Shown here: piece by piece, positions 43,278 through 51,155 of the stretch
Layout: every line of letters begins with the position of its first letter
How positions within the stretch are numbered: position 1 is the first letter of the stretch
Assembly (NCBI GenBank): GCA_024274785.1
Contig: JAJSAM010000031.1
Location: forward strand, 153,754-217,753
DNA from: Planctomycetota bacterium
Lineage (GTDB): Bacteria; Planctomycetota; JAJSAM01
DNA: 64,000 nucleotides
Direction of reading: 5' to 3'
Position numbers and translations under genes: made by a program
The notes under the pieces: model-generated
What the model saw: the letters and a program-made list of their open reading frames with translations, nothing else
Database searches by the model: none
Told to the model about the DNA's origin: nothing

Positions 43278-43409
43278 AATGCCTAAAGCTCCCCTCGCCA
43301 TCGTGCCGAGACATGGATACGGGCTTCGTTCGATCAAGCTCGCCGGTTTGGCCCGACGCTGGGGGTTGGGAAACAGGCGGGCCGGAGCCCATGATGGGAG
43401 TAGTGGTCC

Positions 43410-44096
43410 ATGACCCATTCAAAGGGATTCACGCTGATCGAGCTGCTCATCGTCATCGCGATCATCGCCATCCTGGCCGGTCTGGCGATTCCGAGCCTGA
43501 TCAGCGCGCGGCTCAGCGCGAACGAATCAGCGACGATCGGCACGTTACGGAACATATCCTCCGCCCAGGCCCAGTTCCAGGCCGCATCCAAGGCCGACGT
43601 GGATCTGGACGGCACCGGTGAGTTCGGCGGATTCCGCGAGCTTTCCGCCCGCTGGGACGTCCGCAACGATTCCGTCGTCGGGAAGCTCCTGCCCCCGGTC
43701 CTCTCGGCAGGATTCAGGGAGGCGGCAAACGGCACCGCGGGCGGATTCGAACGGTCCGGCTACATCTTCCGGATCCTTCTGCCCACCTCGGAAGGACTGG
43801 GGCAATGCGTAGACAACCTCCCCACCGACTTCGCAGATATCGATCCCGACCTCGCGGAAACCACCTGGGTCTGCTACGCCTGGCCCAACAACTACGGCAA
43901 CAGCGGCAACCGGTGCTTCGCCACCAACCAGACCGGGGACATCTTCTTCACCGATGACAAGCGCTACACCGGCAAGAACCCCCCCGACCTCAACTGGGCC
44001 GCGGCCTTCAAGAGCACGAGAGACGGCAGCATCACCGGACAGGTCGCCCTCGGCACCGTCGCCTACGACGGCAACTTCTGGTGGCAGGTGAACTGA
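43410..44096 (+). CDS. Type IV pilin/type II secretion pseudopilin-like protein
   Basis: 228 residues from the ATG at 43410 (GGGAG upstream). It has a short leader MTHSKG, cleavage before F, then the prepilin N-terminal helix FTLIELLIVIAIIAILAGLA with E at mature position 5. The rest is a polar globular domain with YAWPNNYGNSGNRC and FFTDDKRY, as in pseudopilins. It is alone, not next to other secretion genes, and is not the H-X9-DG type common in planctomycetes. The preceding 130 nt hold no clear GEMM riboswitch. Confidence 0.85.
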   Translation: MTHSKGFTLIELLIVIAIIAILAGLAIPSLISARLSANESATIGTLRNISSAQAQFQAASKADVDLDGTGEFGGFRELSARWDVRNDSVVGKLLPPVLSAGFREAANGTAGGFERSGYIFRILLPTSEGLGQCVDNLPTDFADIDPDLAETTWVCYAWPNNYGNSGNRCFATNQTGDIFFTDDKRYTGKNPPDLNWAAAFKSTRDGSITGQVALGTVAYDGNFWWQVN

Positions 44097-44267
44097 CCCG
44101 GGCCGTCCGCTCCCGCCCGGCCTCCGGCAGAAGCGTACGTGCGGCGCTCCCCGTCTGCTCCGCGGCCGGAAAAACCGCCCGTTCGGCCCGAACCCCGCGA
44201 TTAGAATGCCGATTCCTGTGGCGCCGCGCCCATTCCGTTGCCCGTTCCCGATTCAAGGCCACCCGCC

Positions 44268-46355
44268 ATGTCCGAACACCGTCTGAACCAGCACCCGATC
44301 CTCCCTCCGCCGGAGGACGCCCCCTCCATCCCCTTCTACTTCGACGGCGCGCGCCATCTCGCCCGGCCCGGCGAGATGATCTCCACCGCGCTCTTCGCCG
44401 CCGGGATCCACGTCTTCGGCCACCACCCCCGCGACGGAGCACCGCTCGGAATCTTCTGCGCCAACGGCCAGTGCGCCCAGTGCACCGTGGTCGCGAACGG
44501 CGTGGCGGTGAAGTCGTGCATGGTGCCGGTCGAGGAGAACATGGTGGTTACGTCGTGCGACCGCGCGCCGGCGCTGCCGGTGGTCGAGGAGAGGCCGGAG
44601 TTCGGCGAAACGGTCACCGAGACGGTCGACGTGCTGGTGATCGGCGCCGGACCGGCCGGGCTCTCCGCGGCCATCGAGTTCGGCAAGCTCGGGATGAAGG
44701 TGCTGGTGGTGGACGACAAGGATCGCCCCGGGGGCAAGCTCGTCCTCCAGACCCACAAGTTCTTCGGCTCGATCGAGGATACGAAGGCGGGCACGCGCGG
44801 CATCGACATCGCCGTTGAACTCGCTGCCGAGGTGGCCGCGTTCGAGAACATCGAACTGCGCCTGCTCTCCACCGTGGTGGGTGTTTTTTCGGACGGCAAG
44901 GTCGGGGTGGTCACCGGCGGCCATTACTTCCTGGTCGAGCCGAAGGGTCTCCTCGTGGCCACCGGTGCGCGGGAGAAGCAGATCCCGTTCCCGGGCCACA
45001 CCCTCCCCGGCGTCTACGGCGCGGGCGCGTTCCAGACGCTGCTCAACCGCGACCTGGTGACCCCCTGCAGGCGGCTCTTCGTACTCGGCGGCGGAAACGT
45101 GGGACTCATCGCCGCCTACCACGCCCTGCAGGCGGACCTCTCGGTGGTCGGCCTGGCGGAGGCGATGCCGCAGGTCGGCGGCTACCAGGTGCACTCGGAC
45201 AAGATCAAGCGGCTCGGCGTCCCGGTCTACACCTCCCACACCGTCCTCGCGGCGCACGGCGAAGAGCATGTCGAAGGCGTCACCATCGCCAGGGTGAACG
45301 AGAAGTTCGAGGTCGTCCCCGGCACCGAGCGCAGTTTCGAAGTCGATACGCTGCTCGTGGCGGTGGGTCTCTCCGCCCTCGACGATTTCATCCACCAGGC
45401 GCGTGAGTTCGGAATGACGATGGAGGCCGCCGGCGACGCCGCGGAGATCGCGGAGGCGAGCGCTGCGACGTTCGGAGGGCGCATCGGCGCGCTGCGGCTG
45501 GCCCGGAAGCTCGGCATCGACGTCCCGGAGGTCCCCCGGGAGTGGGAGGAGAAGCTCGAGGTGCTGAAGGCCCGCCCCGGCGCCCCGGTCACGGATATGG
45601 CGAAGCTGCCGGATCTCGGCGTCTACCCGGTCATCCGCTGTACCCAGGAGATCCCCTGCAACCCCTGCGCCACGGTGTGCAAGAAGCACAGCATCGAGAT
45701 GCGGGGCGATCCCATCCTCGGCCGCCCCGCCTTCCTTGGTCCGGAGTGCACCGGCTGCACGAAGTGCGTGACGATCTGCCCGGGGCTCGCGATCACGATG
45801 GTCGATGGCCGCAAGGATCCGGACTTCCCCATCGTCTCGGTGCCCTTCGAGCAGAGCGGCGCCCACGTCGAAGAGGGCACGATGGTCCTCGCCACCGGCC
45901 AGGAGGGAGAAGTCCTCGGCAACTTCGAAGTGGTCGGGGTGAAGAACCGCAAGTTCGCCGACCGGACGCTGCTGGTGCAGCTCCGCGCGCCGAAGGGGAT
46001 GGCGCCGCTCATCGCCGGGATCCGCATGCAGGATCCCGGGGAGATGATGGTGCCGGTGGCGTTGCTGGAGGACGGCCGCGTGCCCGACGACACCATCATC
46101 TGCCGCTGCGAACACGTCACGGCCGGAGAGATCCGGAAGTCGATCCGGAGCGGCACCCGCGACATCAACGAGATGAAGGCGGAACTGCGGGTGTGCATGG
46201 GCGCCTGCTGCGGAAAGAACTGCCCGGAGCACATCTCCCGGCTCTTTGGCGAACTCGGCGTCGAGGCCGGGGAAGTCACCGGCCAGACCATCCGGCCGTT
46301 GTTCGTCGAGGTTCCCTTCGGCGTCTTCGCGCAAGGTTCGAAGGAGAAGAAATGA
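44268..46355 (+). CDS. Iron-sulfur/FAD oxidoreductase, alpha subunit of a sarcosine-oxidase/dye-linked-proline-dehydrogenase-like enzyme
   Basis: 695 residues from the ATG at 44268. Domains in order: [2Fe-2S] Fer2_4 type (FCANGQCAQCTVV...KSC, about 65-90), FAD/NAD binding (VLVIGAGPAGLSAAIEF, then GGGNVGLIAAYHAL), a 4Fe-4S pair (CTQEIPCNPCATVCKK and CTGCTKCVTICPG), and a BFD-like [2Fe-2S] domain (CRCEHVT...CMGACCGKNC). This set marks the alpha subunit of sarcosine oxidase, opine oxidase or anaerobic proline-dehydrogenase-type complexes. It is co-translated with the DAO-type partner downstream (ATGA). Confidence 0.85.
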   Translation: MSEHRLNQHPILPPPEDAPSIPFYFDGARHLARPGEMISTALFAAGIHVFGHHPRDGAPLGIFCANGQCAQCTVVANGVAVKSCMVPVEENMVVTSCDRAPALPVVEERPEFGETVTETVDVLVIGAGPAGLSAAIEFGKLGMKVLVVDDKDRPGGKLVLQTHKFFGSIEDTKAGTRGIDIAVELAAEVAAFENIELRLLSTVVGVFSDGKVGVVTGGHYFLVEPKGLLVATGAREKQIPFPGHTLPGVYGAGAFQTLLNRDLVTPCRRLFVLGGGNVGLIAAYHALQADLSVVGLAEAMPQVGGYQVHSDKIKRLGVPVYTSHTVLAAHGEEHVEGVTIARVNEKFEVVPGTERSFEVDTLLVAVGLSALDDFIHQAREFGMTMEAAGDAAEIAEASAATFGGRIGALRLARKLGIDVPEVPREWEEKLEVLKARPGAPVTDMAKLPDLGVYPVIRCTQEIPCNPCATVCKKHSIEMRGDPILGRPAFLGPECTGCTKCVTICPGLAITMVDGRKDPDFPIVSVPFEQSGAHVEEGTMVLATGQEGEVLGNFEVVGVKNRKFADRTLLVQLRAPKGMAPLIAGIRMQDPGEMMVPVALLEDGRVPDDTIICRCEHVTAGEIRKSIRSGTRDINEMKAELRVCMGACCGKNCPEHISRLFGELGVEAGEVTGQTIRPLFVEVPFGVFAQGSKEKK

Positions 46356-47509
46356 GCGAGGCGAGCTTCGACGTGATCGTGATCGGATCGGGCTCCGTGG
46401 GAACGCCCGCCGCGTACTTCCTGGCGAAGGCCGGCCTGACCACCGCGGTGTTCGACGCCGCCGCCTCCCCGGGCCGGGGGGACAACCGCGCCGCGATCGG
46501 CGGGGTCCGCGCCACGCACTCCGACCGCAGCAAGATCGCGGTCTGCCAGGAGTCGCTTACGATCTTCAAGACCTGGCAGGAGACCACCGGCGACGATCTC
46601 CTGTGGCGGCAGGGCGGCTACACGTTCGTGGCCTGCGACGACAACATCGAGAGCCTGCTGAAGGCCCTGCTGGTCAAACAGCGGAAGTTCGGTCTCGACA
46701 TCGACTGGGTGGACGCGGCGAGGGTGAAAGAACTCGTTCCGGGCATCGAGAGCAACGGCCTCCGCGGCGGGGTGTTCAGCCCGGGGGACGGTTCCGCTTC
46801 GCCGCTGATGTCCGCGCACTCGTTCAAGGTGCAGGCGGAGCGGGCGGGCGCGGAGTTCCACTTCGGCGAGGCCGTGAAGGACATCAAGGTCGAAGACGGC
46901 CGGGCAACCGGAATCGTCACCGAGGGGGGCAGCTACGCCGCGAAGACCGTGATCCTCGCCACCGGCGCCGACGCCTCGGAAACGGGCGCCATGGCCGGAC
47001 TCGACCTCCCGGTGGTGCCGGACAGCCACGAAGCGGGCGTCACCGAGGCCATCGGGCAATTCATGGATCCGATGGTGGTCGACCTCCGCCCCGAGGAGGG
47101 CAGCAGGAACTTCTACTTCTATCAGAACTCCGAAGGGCAGCTCGTCTTCTGCATCACTCCCGAGCCCCCGATCATCGGCAAGGACCGGCGGTCGACCTCG
47201 GTGTTCCTCCCGCAGATCGCGAAGCGGATGGTGGCGTTGCTCCCGAGACTCAGAAACCTGAAGGTTCGCCGGATCTGGCGCGGCCTCTACCCCATGACCC
47301 CGGACGGCTTCCCCATCGTGGGCCACAGCCCGGATGTCGAAGGCCTGTTCCTCGCGGTAGGCATGTGCGGCCAGGGTTTCATGCTCGGCCCCGGACTCGG
47401 CGCCCTGATCGCGAGGGAACTGTCGGGCCGGGCAACCGAGACCGACCAGATGGTGCTGACGGACCTGCGCCCCGACCGCGAGTTTGCGGGGATGGAAGCA
47501 CTGAAGTAA
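46352..47509 (+). CDS. FAD-dependent DAO-family oxidoreductase, catalytic (beta) subunit
   Basis: 385 residues, ATGA overlap with the alpha subunit. FAD-binding start DVIVIGSGSVGTPAAYFLA, then DNRAAIGGVRATHSD where covalent or noncovalent flavin contacts occur. C-terminal RIWRGLYPMTPDGFPIVGHSPDVEG and GMCGQGFMLGPGLGALIA are typical of sarcosine-oxidase-beta/glycine-oxidase/PDH-beta proteins. It oxidises a secondary or N-methyl amino acid and passes electrons to the alpha subunit. The proline dehydrogenase gene behind it, convergent, suggests proline or hydroxyproline as substrate. Sarcosine cannot be excluded. Confidence 0.88.
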   Translation: MSEASFDVIVIGSGSVGTPAAYFLAKAGLTTAVFDAAASPGRGDNRAAIGGVRATHSDRSKIAVCQESLTIFKTWQETTGDDLLWRQGGYTFVACDDNIESLLKALLVKQRKFGLDIDWVDAARVKELVPGIESNGLRGGVFSPGDGSASPLMSAHSFKVQAERAGAEFHFGEAVKDIKVEDGRATGIVTEGGSYAAKTVILATGADASETGAMAGLDLPVVPDSHEAGVTEAIGQFMDPMVVDLRPEEGSRNFYFYQNSEGQLVFCITPEPPIIGKDRRSTSVFLPQIAKRMVALLPRLRNLKVRRIWRGLYPMTPDGFPIVGHSPDVEGLFLAVGMCGQGFMLGPGLGALIARELSGRATETDQMVLTDLRPDREFAGMEALK

Positions 47510-47610
47510 GGGGCCTTCTCTCGGGATGTCGTTCGCCTCTCACCGCGCCAGCCCCTCTCGTTCGAAAGAGCCAACCGCCTGCCGTCGCCGGAGATGGTAC
47601 TGCACACCGA

Positions 47611-48525
47611 TCAACTGCGCCCGAACACCCGCCCGAGGAGTTGCTTCGTCACGTGCCCCGCCACCGCCGGATTCTCCTTCAACCTCCGCACGCTGTACTC
47701 ATACCAGAGCGCGCCGAAGGGGACGTAGATGCGCATGCGGTGGCCGTTGCCGATGAGCACATCCCGCATCTTCTCGGTCACGCCGAGCAGCATCTGGAAC
47801 TCCGTCTCTTCCTTCGCGACGCCGCACTCGTCCATCAGGGCCGTCACGCCGTAGACCAGTTGCTCGTCGTGGGTGGCGGCGGCGACCTTGCAGCCGTGTT
47901 CATAGAGGTACTTCACCATGCGCAGGTAGTTGTCGCGGATCACCTGCGGATGGCGCCAGGAGATCAACACCGGCTCGACGTAGATCCCCTTCACCACCCG
48001 GACGTCGACCTTCAAGGGAGCCAGTGCTTTCACGTCATGAAACGTCCGGCGCAGACAGGACTGCAGCACGACTCCCACATTGTCGAGGCCGTCTTCGCGA
48101 AGCTGCCGGTAGACATCCAGCGTGGCGTCGATGGTCCCCGCGTCCTCCATGTCAAGGCGGACGAATCGCTTCGCATCCCTCGCCGCGGCGACGACCTCGC
48201 GAGCGAGATCCCGGGCCAGGCCGGGGTGGCTCCGCAATCCGAGAGCGGAGAGCTTGATGGACACGCCGGAGTCCAGCCCGCTTCCGGCGATGGACCGGAT
48301 CAGCGCCTTGTACCGCTTTGCGATGGTCCGCGAGGCGGCGGGGTCGTCGATCTCCTCACCGAGCAGGTCGAGCGTGGCGTTCGCGCCGAGTTCATTCAGC
48401 TTCCTGACGGTGGCGAGAGCGTCGGTCTCGGACTCACCGGCGATGTACGGACCGGCCACCCAGCGAACGATGCTCCTTGGCACGATGGGCAGGGTCGTGG
48501 CGATCAGTCTGTCGACAATCTGCAT
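47611..48525 (-). CDS. Proline dehydrogenase (PRODH)
   Basis: 304 residues from the ATG at 48525. FAD-binding TIM barrel: GANATLDLLGEEIDD, VSIKLSALGL, FVRLDMEDAGTIDATLDVYRQL, VGVVLQSCLRRT, VDVRVVKGIYVEP, AAATHDEQLV, FQMLLGVTEKMRDVLI and a C-terminal YSVRRLKENP loop. It oxidises proline to pyrroline-5-carboxylate. The P5C dehydrogenase partner is not in the window. It is a monofunctional enzyme of the Deinococcus/Bacillus type. The promoter is a TAGAAT box 7 nt upstream within repeat family B. Confidence 0.95.
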   Translation of the reverse strand: MQIVDRLIATTLPIVPRSIVRWVAGPYIAGESETDALATVRKLNELGANATLDLLGEEIDDPAASRTIAKRYKALIRSIAGSGLDSGVSIKLSALGLRSHPGLARDLAREVVAAARDAKRFVRLDMEDAGTIDATLDVYRQLREDGLDNVGVVLQSCLRRTFHDVKALAPLKVDVRVVKGIYVEPVLISWRHPQVIRDNYLRMVKYLYEHGCKVAAATHDEQLVYGVTALMDECGVAKEETEFQMLLGVTEKMRDVLIGNGHRMRIYVPFGALWYEYSVRRLKENPAVAGHVTKQLLGRVFGRS

Positions 48526-48532
48526 CGTGCGG

Positions 48533-48600
48533 ATTCTAGCCCGCATTTCCCCCCATTGCACACGATCCGAGGGACGGCACACGCCCGGGTGAGAGCGGGT
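48533..48600 (-). repeat. Dispersed repeat family B, promoter-bearing copy B4
   Basis: On the minus strand: CCCTCGGATCGTGTGCAATGG, 14 nt, then TAGAAT (48538-48533) and the proline dehydrogenase ATG. The block and the 14-nt spacing equal those before the kinase gene at 18844. Confidence 0.65.
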
Positions 48601-48658
48601 GCGCGGATCCTCTCGCCAGGATCCCAACGCATTGGTCGCAATGCACGCCGGAAGCGCC

Positions 48659-48664
48659 TACGAT
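48659..48664 (+). promoter_or_regulatory. Leaderless-type -10 box
   Basis: TACGAT, 6 nt from the hydrolase ATG at 48671. Confidence 0.45.
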
Positions 48665-48670
48665 TCGGAA

Positions 48671-49519
48671 ATGAGAGAACTATCCATCTTCAGCAGCCCG
48701 ATCGAGTTCCCCAACCGCGACGGTCTGACCATCCGTGGCGACCTGCACCTGCCGAGGGGAGAGGGCCCGCATCCGCTCGTCCTCATCGCCCACGGTTTCA
48801 AAGGATTCAAGGACTGGGGGTTCTTCCCCGACCTCGCCCAGTACCTGGCCGAGGGCGGCCTGGCGGCATTTCGGTTCAACTTCGCCCGAAACGGCGTCGG
48901 AGAAGATCTACTGGCGTTCGACCGGTTGGACCTGTTCGAGGAGAACTCGCTCTCCCGCGAGATCGCGGACCTGGAGGACACGCTGGAGGCGGTCACCGAT
49001 CATCCCGCATTCGAGTCCATCGCCACCGGCCGTCCGGGCCTCTTCGGGCACAGCCGCGGCGGCGGCGTGGCAATCATGTTCGCCGCGAGAGAGCCCCGGA
49101 TCCGCTCTCTCGTCACCTGGGCCTCGATTTCGAACCCCCGCCGGTTCTTCCCGCCCGAGATTCTCGAAAAGTGGCGCGAAGACGGGGTGCTCCACGTGGA
49201 AAACGCCCGCACGAAGCAGATGATGCCTCTCGGACTGGATCTCCTGGCGGACCTCGCCGACCGGACGGAGACGATCGACGTGCCGGCGGCGGAGGCGGCC
49301 CTCACCATCCCCCACCTGATCGTCCACGGGGAGCAGGACGAGGCGGTCGCCCTCGATCAGGGCCGGGAGTTGCTCGCGTCGTCGGGCGGCAATGCGAAAC
49401 TCCACGTGGTCGCAGGGACCGGCCACACCTTCGGCGCGGTCCATCCGTTTACGGGAACGACCAGGGCCCTGACCGACGCCATCAGCGCCACGGTCGAGCA
49501 TTTCCGGAAGACGCTGTAG
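48671..49519 (+). CDS. Alpha/beta hydrolase (dienelactone-hydrolase/esterase-like)
   Basis: 282 residues. Oxyanion-type motif LVLIAHGFKGFKDWGFFP, nucleophile elbow GLFGHSRGGGVAI (serine about 131), catalytic aspartate in LIVHGEQDEAVALDQGRELL and histidine in VAGTGHTFGAVHPF. The whole triad is present, so it is likely active on an ester or amide. The TACGAT box 6 nt before the ATG supports the start. It is divergent from proline dehydrogenase; no clear functional link. Confidence 0.9.
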   Translation: MRELSIFSSPIEFPNRDGLTIRGDLHLPRGEGPHPLVLIAHGFKGFKDWGFFPDLAQYLAEGGLAAFRFNFARNGVGEDLLAFDRLDLFEENSLSREIADLEDTLEAVTDHPAFESIATGRPGLFGHSRGGGVAIMFAAREPRIRSLVTWASISNPRRFFPPEILEKWREDGVLHVENARTKQMMPLGLDLLADLADRTETIDVPAAEAALTIPHLIVHGEQDEAVALDQGRELLASSGGNAKLHVVAGTGHTFGAVHPFTGTTRALTDAISATVEHFRKTL

Positions 49520-49604
49520 CGGGCGTATCACGGCGCCCGGGGTTGCGTGGCGAGGGGAGGAACCGTTCCAGCCATCGACCCGGCGCCGGCGCACTGCCGG
49601 CCGG

Positions 49605-50822
49605 CTACCTGGGCCGGGGGGCGTCGCCGGGACGGGGGCCGGGGTTCTTCTTCTTCAAGGCGTCGTAGAGCGACTTCCAGCGTTTCGCCTCCTCCTTGCG
49701 CTTCGCCACGCGCAGGACTTCGGAGAGCTTCAGCATGACCGGAGTATTCCGGGGATCGATCTCCATGCAACGCTCGTAAGACCGCACCGCCTTTTCGAGC
49801 AGTTCATTGCGCACCTCGGCGTTCTCGACACTCTGCCGGAAAGCGGTGTTCTTGTAGTGGTCCCCGGCCCGGGTGTACGCGCTGACGGAATTCGGGTGCT
49901 TTGCGACGTACTTCAGGAAGTAGGACTCGGCCTCGTGCTCCTCCTCCGGCGATCGCGCCCGGTTCGAGAGGATGTAGCCGATCATCGGGTAGGGCTCCAG
50001 CCAGTCCGGATCGTCGCAGAGTTCGAGGGACAACCGGTACTCCTCGAGGGCGCGGTCCCAGTTCTTCATGGTCCCGCCGAGCACCAGCCCCAGGTTGTAA
50101 TGGTGGAGGTAGTTCCCGGGCTGGATCCGGATCAGGCCGTTGAGGACCCGCTCCGCATCGGCGTAATCCTCGTTTCTCTGCAACATCGCGACGAGGTTGA
50201 CGAGGGAATCGATCCAGTGCCTGGCGAAGCTCTTCCGATCCTCCACGGAAAACCGGAGATCGTCCTTCAGGGCCGCGAACCGATCCACGGAGTCGGTGAA
50301 GACGCGAATGCCCTTCTGCAGATCTTCCTCCGGCCGGTTCTCGCCGGAAAGGACCACGCCCCACTTGAAGAGTGACAAGGCGAGGTTCATCCGCGAATCC
50401 TTCGGCCGATAAGCGCGGGCGAGCGCATTCTGAAAGCCCATCACCGCAGCCTCGTAGTTCCCCCCGTTAAAGCTCATCACACCCGCGAAGAAGTGTGGCT
50501 CACCCCAGTCCAGGTCGAGTTCGATGGCCTGATCCAGCAGCTTCCAGGCGAGGTCCGGTGGTTGCGGAGCGCCGGAGCGCAAACCGAGATTGTAGTGGCA
50601 GGTCGCCATCATGAAGGGGATGCGCGCCACCGTCGGAGCGGCCGTTCGGGCCCGAGCCAGGATCTCGAGCGCGCCGGAAAAATCCTCTGCCCCGATCCGC
50701 TCCTCCGCCTGCTTGATCAGCTTGAAGGCGCGGCCGGGATCGGGTTGCTCCCCGGCCTGGCCGAACGCCGCCGGCAGAGCGGTCAGGATGAGCATCACCG
50801 CGACGGTTACCGAGCTTCGCAT
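49605..50822 (-). CDS. Exported TPR-repeat protein
   Basis: 405 residues. Signal peptide with cleavage after LPAAFGQ (about residue 22). At least six tetratricopeptide units follow, for example AFKLIKQAEERIGAEDFSGA, AWKLLDQAIELDLDWGEPHF, and AVRSYERCMEIDPRNTPVML near the end. A Lys/Pro/Arg-rich C-terminus. TPR proteins scaffold complexes; partner unknown. The start overlaps the stop of the small membrane protein upstream (TGATG), so the two are translated together. Confidence 0.88.
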   Translation of the reverse strand: MRSSVTVAVMLILTALPAAFGQAGEQPDPGRAFKLIKQAEERIGAEDFSGALEILARARTAAPTVARIPFMMATCHYNLGLRSGAPQPPDLAWKLLDQAIELDLDWGEPHFFAGVMSFNGGNYEAAVMGFQNALARAYRPKDSRMNLALSLFKWGVVLSGENRPEEDLQKGIRVFTDSVDRFAALKDDLRFSVEDRKSFARHWIDSLVNLVAMLQRNEDYADAERVLNGLIRIQPGNYLHHYNLGLVLGGTMKNWDRALEEYRLSLELCDDPDWLEPYPMIGYILSNRARSPEEEHEAESYFLKYVAKHPNSVSAYTRAGDHYKNTAFRQSVENAEVRNELLEKAVRSYERCMEIDPRNTPVMLKLSEVLRVAKRKEEAKRWKSLYDALKKKNPGPRPGDAPRPR

Positions 50823-51052
50823 CAGCGCAATCCCTCCCGGAAAAGCCAGATCAGCCGTCCCACGAGGTAGACGACGACGCCGACAAGCGCGATGATCATC
50901 CAGAGGGGCACCGTGGCGAATGGTGCCCCTGGTCCTGCGATCGTCGCCATCGTGGGCGATCCGAGCTTTCCGTCGAGCACGGCCATGGCGATCGCCACGA
51001 TCCCGATGGCGAGACCGGCGATCGATGTCCTGTTGATGTCTACCTTGATCAT
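50822..51052 (-). CDS. Small two-helix membrane protein
   Basis: 76 residues, two hydrophobic helices (TSIAGLAIGIVAIAMAVL and WMIIALVGVVVYLVGRLIWLF) joined by a short Gly/Pro-rich loop, ending in a basic tail. The first helix is faintly like the start of MotA/TolQ-type proteins, but the rest of that family is missing. It is co-translated with the exported TPR protein. Divergent from the histidine kinase gene. No confident family. Confidence 0.65.
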   Translation of the reverse strand: MIKVDINRTSIAGLAIGIVAIAMAVLDGKLGSPTMATIAGPGAPFATVPLWMIIALVGVVVYLVGRLIWLFREGLR

Positions 51053-51155
51053 GGGTTCTGCTCCGGTCCAGCCGGAACGCGCGGGGACAGTGGTTTCAGG
51101 ATAGCAGCACCGGCAATACACGAGGAGGTTTGCGAAGCGGTATGTCAAGGCAAGC

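Noticed and set aside
43278..43409. Cyclic-di-GMP (GEMM) riboswitch before the pseudopilin
   Set aside because: GEMM often precedes pilin genes, but the conserved GCAAAGCC-type core and tetraloop receptor are not recognisable here.
44253..46334. Very long open frame on the minus strand (693 codons)
   Set aside because: It lies antisense to the Fe-S/FAD oxidoreductase, has no family motif and a His/Arg/Glu/Asp-rich composition typical of GC-rich shadow frames.
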